Assembly: GCA_040388625.1 (NCBI GenBank)
Contig: JAZKBK010000001.1
Location: forward strand, 1-64,000
Origin: Gemmatimonadota bacterium
GTDB taxonomy: Bacteria > Gemmatimonadota > Gemmatimonadetes > Gemmatimonadales > Gemmatimonadaceae
Direction: 5' to 3'
Length of the DNA stretch: 64,000 nt
Shown: in pieces, positions 37,358 through 45,917 of the stretch
Position numbering within the stretch: position 1 is the stretch's first letter
Layout of the letters: each line of letters starts with the position of its first letter
Notes under the pieces: model-generated
Told to the model about the DNA's origin: nothing
Database searches by the model: none
What the model saw: the letters and a program-made list of their open reading frames with translations, nothing else
Position numbers and translations under genes: made by a program

Positions 37358-38674
37358 GTGACGATGCACGACTCGCCAACGATCCGAGAACCGGAGCCCC
37401 GACTGATCATCGCAGCGCCGCCGATCGCCGATGAAGCGCTCAAACGCGACCGTCTGGTCCGCATGAAGCGTTTCGCCCTGCTGCTGCTCCTTGCCTCGGG
37501 CATCGTTTTCGTCATCGCTCTCATAATGGAGCGGCATTACGGGTGGATCTGGCTCGGCTACGTACGAGCAGCCGCCGAGGCGTCCGTCGTCGGTGGCGTG
37601 GCGGACTGGTTTGCCGTGACGGCCCTGTTTCGGCATCCGCTCGGTATTCCAATTCCGCACACCGCCATCGTACCGGCACGCAAGGATCGGATCGGGCGCG
37701 CGCTCGGAAATTTCGTCCAGCAGAATTTTCTGGACAGGGAAGTGGTCGCGCGCAAGCTCGCCGCCCTCCGGCTGGGCGACCGCACGGCGCAGTGGCTGTC
37801 GGAGCCTGCGAACGCGCGCACCGTAACGCGCGCCACCGCGCACGCGCTCACTTCTGCTGCTAACGTCCTGCGCGATGAGGATGTGCAGTCCTTTCTGGAG
37901 CGTACCGCCGGCGACCGTCTGCGTAGCGTTCAGGTTGCACCGTTACTCGGTCGCGCCTTGCGGTTGCTCACGGCGGATGGCCGCCATCAGGAGCTGCTGG
38001 ATGAAGCGCTTCGCCTCGCTGCACGTGCGACTGAAGCGAACGACACGCTCATTCGCGAGAAGGTCCAGGAGCAGACGCCCTGGTGGATACCCACCATCGT
38101 GGACAGGCGCATCTCGGATCGCGTGGTGAGTGGAATTGGCCGAACGTTGGCGGAGGTAAGCGCCGATCCGGATCATCCGCTGCGGCTCAAGTTCGACCAC
38201 GCAGTCCGCAATTTCATCGAGCGTCTGCAGTCGTCGCCCGAAACCATCGCGCGGGCGGAAGCGTTGAAGGAGGAGCTGCTCGCGGATGCAGCGACGCGCG
38301 AATTCATCGGCACCGTCTGGTCCGACGTCAAGCGCAAACTCAGGGATTACGCGCTGCTCACGGAAGACGCGGAGTTTTCTGGTGGCAAGTTGGAGGGAGC
38401 GATTGCGTCGCTTGCCCATAACGCGCTGGAAGATCCCGTGCTGTCGGAGAAACTGAATAACTGGATCGATCAGGCTGTGCTCGCGGCTGTCGACGTGTCA
38501 CGCGCGGAGATCGCGCAGCTCATCTCCGGAACGGTGAGCGCGTGGGACCCGCAGGAAACATCACGGCGCATCGAGCTTCAGATCGGGCGGGATCTTCAGT
38601 TCGTGCGAATCAATGGCACCATCGTGGGTGGAATGGTCGGCCTGCTGCTGTATGCTCTCACGCGCGCACTGTAG
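37358..38674 (+). CDS. DUF445-family membrane protein
   Basis: Protein of 438 residues with one N-terminal transmembrane helix (about 37-57) and a family block VRAAAEASVVGGVADWFAVTALFRHPLGIPIPHTAIVP. A long helical cytoplasmic or periplasmic body and a second hydrophobic C-terminal segment (TIVGGMVGLLLYALTRAL) follow. DUF445 proteins have no established biochemical role. A GTG start at 37358 is used; ATG at 37364 is an alternative. It converges on lon. Confidence 0.88.
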   Translation: MTMHDSPTIREPEPRLIIAAPPIADEALKRDRLVRMKRFALLLLLASGIVFVIALIMERHYGWIWLGYVRAAAEASVVGGVADWFAVTALFRHPLGIPIPHTAIVPARKDRIGRALGNFVQQNFLDREVVARKLAALRLGDRTAQWLSEPANARTVTRATAHALTSAANVLRDEDVQSFLERTAGDRLRSVQVAPLLGRALRLLTADGRHQELLDEALRLAARATEANDTLIREKVQEQTPWWIPTIVDRRISDRVVSGIGRTLAEVSADPDHPLRLKFDHAVRNFIERLQSSPETIARAEALKEELLADAATREFIGTVWSDVKRKLRDYALLTEDAEFSGGKLEGAIASLAHNALEDPVLSEKLNNWIDQAVLAAVDVSRAEIAQLISGTVSAWDPQETSRRIELQIGRDLQFVRINGTIVGGMVGLLLYALTRAL

Positions 38675-38689
38675 CGGCGCGCGTGAGAG
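38655..38689. terminator. Hairpin spanning the DUF445 stop codon
   Basis: A perfect 13-bp inverted repeat (CTCTCACGCGCGC and GCGCGCGTGAGAG, 9-nt loop). The left arm encodes the last residues of the DUF445 protein and the stop codon lies in the loop. Position between two convergent genes suggests a bidirectional terminator without a T tract. Confidence 0.55.
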
Positions 38690-38709
38690 TGAACGCATGA
38701 TCGGCGCAG

Positions 38710-41175
38710 TTACGCACGCACTTCGGCGTCCGCCATGGCGGGGGGGGGAGCGAAGTCCGCGAGTTGCGTCGGCGCATCCGGCTCTGTAGCGGCATCGACC
38801 AGCGGCGGCTCCCGCTGCGGTAGCAGCGCAACGCGCAGAACGTCATCCATGTCCGCAGCGAAGGTGAATTTCATTGCCTGCCGCACCTCGTCGGGAATTT
38901 CGCGCAGATCCTTCTCGTTCGAGGCGGGCATCATCACCTCTCTCAGGCCGGCGCGATACGCGGCCAGCACTTTCTCCTTCACGCCACCGATCTCGAGCAC
39001 CTTGCCGCGCAGCGTTACCTCGCCTGTCATCGCGAGATCGCGTCGCACGGGACGCCGGCTCAGCACGCTCGCGATCGCGAGTGTCACAGCCGCGCCCGCA
39101 CTCGGACCGTCCTTCGGAATCGCGCCGGCGGGGAAGTGGATGTGAACGTCGGTCTCCTTGAAATCATCGGCCGGGATACCCAGCTCCTTGCCGCGCGCGC
39201 GGACGTACGAATACGCCGCGTCCACCGATTCGCGCATCACGTCGCCGAGCTGACCCGTGACGATGAGTCGTCCGGTGCCGGGCATGCGCAGCGCTTCGAT
39301 CTGCATCAGGTCGCCCCCGGTCGCCGTCCACGCCAGCCCGGTCACCGCTCCGATCTCGGGCTCCATCTCGGCTTCTTCCACGTTGTAGCGCGGGACGCCG
39401 AGTACTTCGTTCACCATCGGGATGTCGACTATCCACGCGCCTTCCTCGCCCTCCGCCTTGCGCCTCGCGCGCTTTCGCATGATCGCGGCAAGATTGCGCT
39501 CGAAATTGCGCAAACCTGCTTCGCGCGAATAACGATTGGCGATGAAAGCGAGTGTCTCATCAGTGAACTGGATGTCCTTGTCGCTGATACCGTGGTCCTC
39601 CAGCAGACGCGGCAGCAGATAGCGCCACGCGATCTCGACCTTTTCCTCGACAGTGTAGCCGGAGATGCGAATTATCTCCATTCTGTCGCGCAATGCGGGC
39701 GGAATGTCGAAGAGATTGTTCGCGGTGCATATGAACAGGATCGACGAAAGGTCGAACGGCAGATTGAGGTAGTGATCGACGAAAGTCTTGTTCTGCGATG
39801 GATCGAGCACTTCGAGCATCGCTGCAGTCGGATCACCAGAGGGCCCGCCCTGCGTCATCTTGTCGATCTCGTCGATCATCATCACCGGGTCGCGCACAGC
39901 GACGCGTCGGAGCGCCTGGATGATGAGTCCCGGCATCGCGCCAACGTACGTGCGGCGGTGTCCGCGAATCTCGGCCTCGTCGCGCACACCGCCGACCGAG
40001 ATGCGATAGAATTGTCGCCCGATCGAGGTGGCGATCGCTTCGCCGAGTGAGGTCTTGCCCGTGCCCGGCGGCCCGACGAAGCAGAGAATGGGACCGTGCT
40101 GCTCGCCGCCGCGCAGCTTGCGCACTGCGAGATATTCGATGATGCGTTCCTTGGCGTCGCTCAATCCGTAATGTCGCGAGTCCAGCGCCTCTTCCACGGC
40201 CTTGAGCTCGATCTGATCTGCGCCGGTGCGCGCGTGCCACGGCAGCGACAGAATCCAGTCGAGATACGTGCGAATCACCTGGTACTCGCTCGACGCCGGC
40301 GACAGCATGCGCAACCGTTCGGTCTCGCGTTTCGCTTCCGCCAGTGCGCGCTCCGGGAGATTCGCCTCTTCCACGCGACGCAGCAGCTGCACCGAATCCT
40401 TTTCGCCGGGATCCGCCTCACCGAGTTCCGCCTGGATCGCGCGCAACTGTTGGCGAAGATAGAACTCGCGCTGATGTTGCTCGATCTTGATTTCCGTCTG
40501 TCGCTTGACGTCCTCGACGACGCGCGCGCGCGCGACCTCGCGCTCGAGCCGCGTAAGGATGAAGCGAAGCCGCTGACCGATGTCGAGGCGCTGGAGAACC
40601 TCGTCCTTGTCCGCAATGCGGAAGTTCATGTTCGTCGCGGCGAGATCGGCGAAGCGCCCAGGATCGGAGATGTTCATCTTCAGAATCGCGGGAACCTCGT
40701 CCGGGATCCTGTCGATCAGCTCGGCAAGTGTTTCGGACGCGGATGCAACGCGCGTCACGAGGTCATCGACTTCGAGAGCATCCGGCGCAACCTCGCGCGC
40801 CGGCTTGATGTTCGCTTCGGGATAAGGCTCCGTCTGAACGATGTCGCCGATCACGATCCGGCGCAGCCCCTGCATCGTGATCTGCACCGTGTCACCCGGG
40901 AGATTGATGCGCTCGTGAATGCGTGCGGCGACGCCAACCCTGCCGACGAAGCGCGCAAGGTCGGCGTCCTGATCGTGATCGCCGGTCGCCACCACGAGTG
41001 CCACGATCAGTCCCGGTTCCTCGTGCGCCTTGAGCAGTGCCAGATTCTCCGGCGCGCCCATCTGCACCGCGATGGTGCCGAGTGGATAGACGATGGTGGA
41101 TCGGAGTGCCATCAGCGGAAGCGTCGGCGGCAGTTCCGAACGGAGGATCTCTTCCTTGCGTTGTGGCTTGGGCAT
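38710..41175 (-). CDS. lon: ATP-dependent protease Lon
   Basis: Cytosolic AAA+ serine protease of 821 residues. The N-terminal LAN domain starts near residue 15 (LPLMALRSTIVYPLGTIAVQ). The ATPase domain has GPPGTGKTSLGEAIA (about 373) and MMIDEIDKM. The catalytic dyad is Ser in KDGPSAG (about 689) and Lys in GGVKEK (about 732). The C-terminus carries an extra, low-complexity tail rich in Pro/Ala. No heat-shock promoter is evident in the repeat-bearing upstream region. Confidence 0.97.
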   Translation of the reverse strand: MPKPQRKEEILRSELPPTLPLMALRSTIVYPLGTIAVQMGAPENLALLKAHEEPGLIVALVVATGDHDQDADLARFVGRVGVAARIHERINLPGDTVQITMQGLRRIVIGDIVQTEPYPEANIKPAREVAPDALEVDDLVTRVASASETLAELIDRIPDEVPAILKMNISDPGRFADLAATNMNFRIADKDEVLQRLDIGQRLRFILTRLEREVARARVVEDVKRQTEIKIEQHQREFYLRQQLRAIQAELGEADPGEKDSVQLLRRVEEANLPERALAEAKRETERLRMLSPASSEYQVIRTYLDWILSLPWHARTGADQIELKAVEEALDSRHYGLSDAKERIIEYLAVRKLRGGEQHGPILCFVGPPGTGKTSLGEAIATSIGRQFYRISVGGVRDEAEIRGHRRTYVGAMPGLIIQALRRVAVRDPVMMIDEIDKMTQGGPSGDPTAAMLEVLDPSQNKTFVDHYLNLPFDLSSILFICTANNLFDIPPALRDRMEIIRISGYTVEEKVEIAWRYLLPRLLEDHGISDKDIQFTDETLAFIANRYSREAGLRNFERNLAAIMRKRARRKAEGEEGAWIVDIPMVNEVLGVPRYNVEEAEMEPEIGAVTGLAWTATGGDLMQIEALRMPGTGRLIVTGQLGDVMRESVDAAYSYVRARGKELGIPADDFKETDVHIHFPAGAIPKDGPSAGAAVTLAIASVLSRRPVRRDLAMTGEVTLRGKVLEIGGVKEKVLAAYRAGLREVMMPASNEKDLREIPDEVRQAMKFTFAADMDDVLRVALLPQREPPLVDAATEPDAPTQLADFAPPPAMADAEVRA

Positions 41176-41243
41176 GTATGAGAATCTAGGTCGCTAGACC
41201 GGCATAGTTAAGCGCCAGGGACGCGGATATGTCCCCGCCTTTC

Positions 41244-41335
41244 GTTGCACCCGCGAAAGCGGGAACCCTCTTGACCGTCATACGCGCGAAATCGGAGATC
41301 CATCCAACCGTCATCCCCGCGGAAGCGGGGATCCA
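41244..41335. repeat. Degenerate tandem palindromic array (3 units)
   Basis: Three related units of about 27 bp begin at 41244, 41276 and 41309, giving a 32-33 bp period. The best unit reads CGTCATCCCCGCGGAAGCGG followed by GGATCCA. Each is an imperfect stem around a GAA-containing loop. The same element occurs as a perfect palindrome at 62309-62336, so this is a dispersed REP-like family. Confidence 0.7.
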
Positions 41336-41405
41336 TTTTTGACCATGCCATGGCGGTTTGCAACGGTCCCGTATCGATCGGGTCTCGCTTGCATCCAGAG
41401 AGACA

Positions 41406-41425
41406 GGTGCGGATGCATCCGCACC
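41406..41425. repeat. Perfect 20-bp palindrome
   Basis: GGTGCGGATGCATCCGCACC is fully self-complementary. Its core (GCGGATGCATCCGC) recurs with one inserted base near 62355, again beside the dispersed palindromic element. Confidence 0.7.
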
Positions 41426-41607
41426 CCACATTCGCATGGCATCTTTGCCGGTGGCACCGGGACAACGCGCCGAAGATTGCAGGGGAAATCTTCTCCCAGC
41501 CGAACGCGCACGCTTCGCGTAATCTCGCGCGCGTACGAATCTCGTTCCAGCTCAATCCCCTCTGGCGGGTTTGGTCCTATGTATCACGCGGATCGATAAT
41601 CCTGCAA

Positions 41608-42066
41608 TCATTCCCGCACCAATCTGAGGTCGAACCGGAACGGAAGCATGCGTACCACTGTGATTGCACCTGCATCTTGGTGGCGCGGATTTATCAACAC
41701 ATTGGTTTCTCCCGGCACGATTGCGGACGGCACCAGCAGGGCGACAGTGTCGCCACGCGCGAGCCAGGCGTCGCCCAACGCACGCGACGCGGGGTGCGAT
41801 GGCTTGTCCTGCCATTCCGGCGGAAGCACGTCATTCGGAATGGTCGTTGTGCGCAAGTTGTCGGGGATCTCCATCTCGTAACTCATGAGATCTGGTGGCA
41901 CTGTGTCCGGCTCAACATGTACCAGCACCTCCAGCACTGCAAGCGACAGCCGCTCGGATGCATACACGACGGGATTGCCGGGGGAATTCCATCGTCCGCC
42001 GCGCCGGCGCGCGCCCTCGCCCGCGAGGGGCGGCCATACCGGCCGCGCAATGCGCCAGACGCGCAC
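41608..42066 (-). CDS. RES-domain toxin
   Basis: Toxin of 152 residues from the RES family, whose characterised members act on NAD. The family pattern is clear: VWRIAR, then ARRRGGRWNSPGNPVVYASERLSLAVLEVLVH, a central GDAWLARGDTVALLVPSAIVPGETNVLINPRH block, then FDLRL. Conserved Arg, Ser and Glu of the active site appear in the first half. The GTG start lies 3 bases after the antitoxin stop, so the two are a single operon. Confidence 0.92.
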   Translation of the reverse strand: MRVWRIARPVWPPLAGEGARRRGGRWNSPGNPVVYASERLSLAVLEVLVHVEPDTVPPDLMSYEMEIPDNLRTTTIPNDVLPPEWQDKPSHPASRALGDAWLARGDTVALLVPSAIVPGETNVLINPRHQDAGAITVVRMLPFRFDLRLVRE

Positions 42067-42069
42067 TCG

Positions 42070-42501
42070 CTATTCGTACACGCCGTCGTCGATGCGGACG
42101 AGGACACTCTCGACGATCAGTGCCCCCTCGCCCGTCATCAGGAGATCGAGCGGCGCTCGCCTGTCGAGCGCCCTGTTCGGCCCACGCAGCCACGTCGCTG
42201 CCCGCTCCGGGGATCCGAACGTCTCCTCGGCGCGCGCGGCGATGCGCGCCACGCGTGCAAGCCGATCGGATTCGTCGAGCGACAGCCGCTGGCGATGCTT
42301 GCGGCGGTATGCAAGGGTCCGGCGGGGCAGGACGATGCGATCGGCTTCGTCCGCGGTCAGTCGTCCTGCTCGAATCACACTCTCGAGTGCGCTGACGGGC
42401 AACCCGCGCTCCACGGCGACTAGAAGATCGGCGTCCGTGAAATGCGCCGCCTGTGGTCCCCGCGCCCCGCCCAGCCATGCTGCTATTGCCGCTGCCGTCA
42501 T
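42070..42501 (-). CDS. Xre/MbcA/ParS-type antitoxin (DUF2384)
   Basis: Antitoxin partner of the RES toxin, 143 residues. The N-terminal Xre-like helical part (LLVAVERGLPVSALESVIRAGRLTADEADRIVLPRRTLAYRRKHRQRLSLDESDRLARVARI) binds DNA in this family. The C-terminal DUF2384 toxin-binding part (FGSPERAATWLRGPNRALDRRAPLDLLMTGEGALIVESVLVRIDDGVYE) is typical. It diverges from ffh, with a 132-bp shared upstream region holding an inverted repeat. Confidence 0.92.
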   Translation of the reverse strand: MTAAAIAAWLGGARGPQAAHFTDADLLVAVERGLPVSALESVIRAGRLTADEADRIVLPRRTLAYRRKHRQRLSLDESDRLARVARIAARAEETFGSPERAATWLRGPNRALDRRAPLDLLMTGEGALIVESVLVRIDDGVYE

Positions 42502-42542
42502 TTACGCCCCACGCAGTGATGCCTGAAATATACAGCAAGATT

Positions 42543-42574
42543 GCCAGACGTGATTCCGATTGGAAGCGTCTGGC
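42543..42574. promoter_or_regulatory. Candidate operator of the RES/Xre operon
   Basis: A perfect 8-bp inverted repeat (GCCAGACG, 16-bp spacer, CGTCTGGC) lies 42 bp upstream of the antitoxin start, in the region shared with ffh. Xre-type antitoxins generally repress their own promoter through such repeats; binding here is inferred. Confidence 0.45.
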
Positions 42575-42633
42575 ACCAGGGGCACCTCTGGCGCTGATCC
42601 CGTCGGAGCGGTCCGCCCCCTTATCTTTCAGGG

Positions 42634-43971
42634 ATGTTCGAAGAACTATCCGATAAACTCGAAAACACCTTCGCCAAGCTGCGTGGGCGTGGCGTTCTCA
42701 CCGAAGCCGATATCAAGGAAGGCCTCCGCGAGGTGCGCCGCGTTCTGCTCGAAGCGGACGTGTCGTTCACGCTCACGCGCGAGTTTCTCGAGCGCGTCGA
42801 GGCCAAGGCTGTCGGCATCACGCAGCTCAAGAGCGTCTCGCCGGCGCAGCAGCTCATCAAGGTCGTCTACGAAGAGCTCACCGCGATGCTCGGCGAGCGT
42901 CGCGAAGGGCTCAAGCTGTCGTCCATTCCGCCGACCGTGGTGATGCTCGTCGGCCTCCAGGGATCGGGCAAGACGACCACCGCAGGCAAGCTCGCTCTCA
43001 AGTTGAAAAAGGAAGGCCGCGCTACGCGTCTCGTCGCTGCCGACGTCTATCGCCCCGCGGCTATCGATCAGCTCGAAACGCTCGGCAAGCAGCTCGACGT
43101 TCCCGTGTACGCCGATCGCTCGACGCAGGACGTCGTGCGCATCGCGAAGGCCGGAATCGAGGAAGCGAAGCGCGAGCGCGACCGTGTCGTCATCGTCGAT
43201 ACCGCCGGCCGCCTGCAGATCGACGAGTCGATGATGCAGGAGCTGCAGCGCCTGAAGAAGGAAATCCAGCCGACCGAAATCCTGCTCGTCGCCGATGGCA
43301 TGACCGGTCAGGATGCAGTGCGCATCGCCGAGGGATTCGACAAGGCGCTCAACGTCACAGGCGTCATCCTCACCAAGATGGACGGCGACGCGCGCGGCGG
43401 TGCCGCGCTCTCGATCTACGGCGTCACCAAGAAGCCGATCAAGTACATCGGTGTCGGCGAGAAGTCCGATGCGCTCGAGGATTTCTATCCCGACCGAATG
43501 GCCGGACGCATTCTGCAGCAGGGCGACGTGCTCACGCTGGTCGAGAAGGCCCAGGGCGCGTTCGATGCCGCAGAGGCCAAGAAGCTGGAGAAGAAGGTCC
43601 GCAAGGAAGGAATGGACCTGGCCGATTTCCTCACAGCGATGAAGCAGATCGAGAAGCTCGGCCCGCTGGAAGGAATCCTCAAGATGCTGCCTGGCGTCAA
43701 TACCAAGGCCCTCAAGCAGATGAAGACGGAGCCCAAGCGGCTCAAGCACGTCGAGGCGATGATTCTGTCGATGACCCCTGCTGAGCGACGGGATCCCAGT
43801 CTGCTGAACGGATCCAGGAGAGCCCGGGTAGCCCGCGGCTCGGGCCGAACCATCCAGGAAGTGAACCGGCTCCTGGAGCAGTTCCGTGACATGCAGAAGA
43901 TGATGAAGAAAATGGGCACCAAGCCCGGTGGCCGGATGCCGGCACTGCCGGGCATGTTCGGGATGCGTTAA
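42634..43971 (+). CDS. ffh: Signal recognition particle protein Ffh
   Basis: GTPase of 445 residues that targets nascent membrane proteins with 4.5S RNA and FtsY. N-domain helices come first. The G domain has G1 GLQGSGKTTTAGKLA (about residue 107), DTAGRL, TKMDGDARGGAALS and GVGEK. The methionine-rich M domain has the RNA-binding RRARVARGSGRTIQEVNRLLEQF and MQKMMKKM. It heads the conserved ffh-rpsP-rimM-trmD-rplS cluster. Confidence 0.98.
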   Translation: MFEELSDKLENTFAKLRGRGVLTEADIKEGLREVRRVLLEADVSFTLTREFLERVEAKAVGITQLKSVSPAQQLIKVVYEELTAMLGERREGLKLSSIPPTVVMLVGLQGSGKTTTAGKLALKLKKEGRATRLVAADVYRPAAIDQLETLGKQLDVPVYADRSTQDVVRIAKAGIEEAKRERDRVVIVDTAGRLQIDESMMQELQRLKKEIQPTEILLVADGMTGQDAVRIAEGFDKALNVTGVILTKMDGDARGGAALSIYGVTKKPIKYIGVGEKSDALEDFYPDRMAGRILQQGDVLTLVEKAQGAFDAAEAKKLEKKVRKEGMDLADFLTAMKQIEKLGPLEGILKMLPGVNTKALKQMKTEPKRLKHVEAMILSMTPAERRDPSLLNGSRRARVARGSGRTIQEVNRLLEQFRDMQKMMKKMGTKPGGRMPALPGMFGMR

Positions 43972-43995
43972 TTTCATCAGGCTGTACCGGATGCG

Positions 43996-44012
43996 CCGCG
44001 GAAACTCCGCGG
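43996..44012 (+). other. Hairpin in the rpsP leader
   Basis: A perfect 7-bp stem (CCGCGGA/TCCGCGG) with a 3-nt AAC loop lies between ffh and rpsP, about 50 bases before the S16 start. It could be a processing site or weak attenuator. No T tract follows. Confidence 0.4.
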
Positions 44013-44061
44013 ACGCGATGAGTCCGGCGTTCGACCCGCTACCTCATAAAGGGAGTATCAC

Positions 44062-44418
44062 ATGGTTCGTATCCGTCTCCGCCGCATCGGCCGCAAAAAG
44101 GCACCGGTGTATCGTATCGTCGTCGCAGACTCGCAGAGCCCGCGCGATGGCAAGTTCATCGAGATCATCGGTCAGTATGCTCCTCGCCAGACCGAGGGCG
44201 GGTTGAACGTCAATGAGGATCGCGCCAACTACTGGATGAACGTCGGCGCTCAGCCGAGCGACACGGTTCGGTCGTTGCTGCGTCGCGCTGGTATTCTCAA
44301 GCGCCGTCACGAGCTGCGCACCGGACGCGTCGTAACCTCCAAGGCCGCTCCGGTCGAAGAGCAGCCCGATCTGTCCAACGTCATTCCGATCAACGAAGAG
44401 CCGGCCGCCGAAGCGTGA
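44062..44418 (+). CDS. rpsP: 30S ribosomal protein S16
   Basis: Small-subunit protein of 118 residues that begins MVRIRLRRIGRKKAPVYRIVVAD and has the family block GKFIEIIGQYAPRQ. A C-terminal Glu/Ala/Pro-rich extension of about 30 residues follows the conserved core of about 80. GGGAG sits about 8 bases upstream of the ATG. An intrinsic terminator follows closely. Confidence 0.98.
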   Translation: MVRIRLRRIGRKKAPVYRIVVADSQSPRDGKFIEIIGQYAPRQTEGGLNVNEDRANYWMNVGAQPSDTVRSLLRRAGILKRRHELRTGRVVTSKAAPVEEQPDLSNVIPINEEPAAEA

Positions 44419-44440
44419 TGCTTCAGCGCGCATAAATTGC

Positions 44441-44473
44441 AAGGCCGGCCCCGTGGCCGGCCTTACTTTTTTT
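44441..44473 (+). terminator. Intrinsic terminator/attenuator between rpsP and rimM
   Basis: A perfect 10-bp stem (AAGGCCGGCC, 4-nt loop CCGT, GGCCGGCCTT) followed by AC and seven T. It ends 5 bases before the rimM ATG, so read-through must be regulated or partial for rimM and trmD to be expressed from upstream. Confidence 0.9.
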
Positions 44474-44478
44474 CATTG

Positions 44479-45036
44479 ATGCCAGATAACGCATTCGCCA
44501 TCGTCGGTCGAATCCGGAAGCCGCAGGGTATTCGCGGCGACGTGACCGTCGAGCTGCTCACCGACGAGCCTGCGCGTTTCTTCGCGCCTGGAAGTCGCGT
44601 CTTCGCAGGAACGATAACGGGCGATATCGCACAGCATCCATCCGATCGCAGGAACCCGCTGAGCCGGGAGGAGCTGCGTGTGGAGGACGCCTCACCGTAC
44701 AAGGGCGGTCTCGTCGTGAAGTTCGACGCGATACCGGATCGCACTGCCGCCGAGATGTGGCGTCAGCGGTATCTGCTCGTGCCTGCGGATGAACTGACCC
44801 CGCCGAGCGGCGACGAGGTATTCATGCACGATCTCATCGGAATGCACGTACGCGGCGATGATGGAACCGAGATCGGTGAAGTGACTGGACTGTACGAATT
44901 GCCGCAGGGACTCACGCTCGATGTTAAGCGCGAGGGCGGGGACGTCCTCGTCCCGTATCGTCCATCGGTCGTACGTGAAGTCGATCTCGATGCGCGTGTG
45001 GTGCTCGTCGAGATGTCGTCCGGATTGTTCGAGTGA
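44479..45036 (+). CDS. rimM: Ribosome maturation factor RimM
   Basis: Assists 30S head assembly by binding S19; about 185 residues. The N-terminal RimM domain begins FAIVGRIRKPQGIRGDVTVELLTD and the C-terminal PRC-barrel-like domain contains HDLIGMHVRGDDGTEIGEVTGLYELPQG. The ATG at 44479 gives MPDNAFAIVG. No Shine-Dalgarno sequence is available because the terminator T tract fills the site, suggesting poor or unusual initiation. Confidence 0.94.
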   Translation: MPDNAFAIVGRIRKPQGIRGDVTVELLTDEPARFFAPGSRVFAGTITGDIAQHPSDRRNPLSREELRVEDASPYKGGLVVKFDAIPDRTAAEMWRQRYLLVPADELTPPSGDEVFMHDLIGMHVRGDDGTEIGEVTGLYELPQGLTLDVKREGGDVLVPYRPSVVREVDLDARVVLVEMSSGLFE

Positions 45037-45075
45037 CGTCACACTCACGTCGCGCGTGACCGCAATGCGATCAAC

Positions 45076-45711
45076 ATGCTGACGATAAACGTCGTAACGA
45101 TATTCCCCGATTTCTTCACGACGCCGCTCGCGCTCAGCATTCCGTCACGCGCTGCTGCGGCTGGTTCCGTGAAGTACAATGTCGTCGACCTGCGCGATTT
45201 CACGCACGATCGTCACCGCACGGTGGATGATTATCCCTACGGCGGCGGCCCCGGAATGGTGATGAAACCGGACCCATTCTTCGAAGCGGTCGATGCACTT
45301 GGTGCGAGCGCTCCGATTGTACTGCTGTCGCCGCGCGGGCGCCGCTTCGACCAGTCGGATGCGGTACGATTTGCAAGCGGCACCGATCTCACGCTACTGT
45401 GCGGTCACTACAAGGACGTCGATCAGCGCGTCGCCGATCATCTCGCCACGGAGGAGCTGTCACTCGGTGACTTCGTCGTGAGCGGCGGGGAAGTCGCCGC
45501 ACTCGCGATCATCGACGCGACCGCGCGCCTCTTGCCCGGGGCCATGTCGGACCTCGAGAGCGCCTACGGCGATTCGTTCTACGACGGCCGCGGAATTTCC
45601 GCACCGAGCTACACGCGGCCGCCCGAGTTCAGAGGTCACGCGGTCCCGGAAATTCTGTTGTCCGGCGATCATGCGAAGATCGCCAGGTGGAAGAAGGAGC
45701 AGGAGCGGTAG
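45076..45711 (+). CDS. trmD: tRNA (guanine-37-N1)-methyltransferase TrmD, C-terminally short
   Basis: Knotted methyltransferase making m1G37 in tRNAs. Motifs are INVVTIFPDFF, the loop DDYPYGGGPGMVMKPDP, LLSPRGRRFDQ, CGHYKDVDQRV and SLGDFVVSGGEVAALAIIDATARLLPG. At 211 residues it ends at WKKEQER, where family members usually continue with an Arg-rich helix (R.TRERRPDLL type). The stop is shortly before a Uma2 gene that breaks the usual trmD-rplS junction, so the tail may have been lost on insertion. Confidence 0.95.
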   Translation: MLTINVVTIFPDFFTTPLALSIPSRAAAAGSVKYNVVDLRDFTHDRHRTVDDYPYGGGPGMVMKPDPFFEAVDALGASAPIVLLSPRGRRFDQSDAVRFASGTDLTLLCGHYKDVDQRVADHLATEELSLGDFVVSGGEVAALAIIDATARLLPGAMSDLESAYGDSFYDGRGISAPSYTRPPEFRGHAVPEILLSGDHAKIARWKKEQER

Positions 45712-45917
45712 GCGCAGGCTGCAGAGTGGGGAGATCCGAACATCGACGTCGCGTACGACGACCTGTGGCAGTTGTTGATGGATGGGTTGTGCGTCGCGAA
45801 GAATCCCGTTGCGTGCGTATGATGATCGGCGACGAGAGATGCTGGAGCCACATCCCGGACGGCGTCGCAACATTGGCGTATGCCTACTTGCCCACTCGGC
45901 GCCGAGGAGCCTATTGT

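Larger units (their letters stand above)
41176..41607. other. Non-coding stretch with repeats between RES toxin and lon
   Basis: The 432 bp hold no credible gene. They contain a three-copy degenerate palindromic array (41244-41335), a perfect 20-bp palindrome (41406-41425) and a 7-bp inverted repeat, GAAGATT/AATCTTC, at 41472-41493. The lon promoter must lie here, but I cannot place it. Confidence 0.7.

Noticed and set aside
41244-41335. A CRISPR-like array because of three repeats at a 33-bp period
   Set aside because: The units are degenerate palindromes with only 5-8 bp between them and no cas genes. They are REP-like elements.
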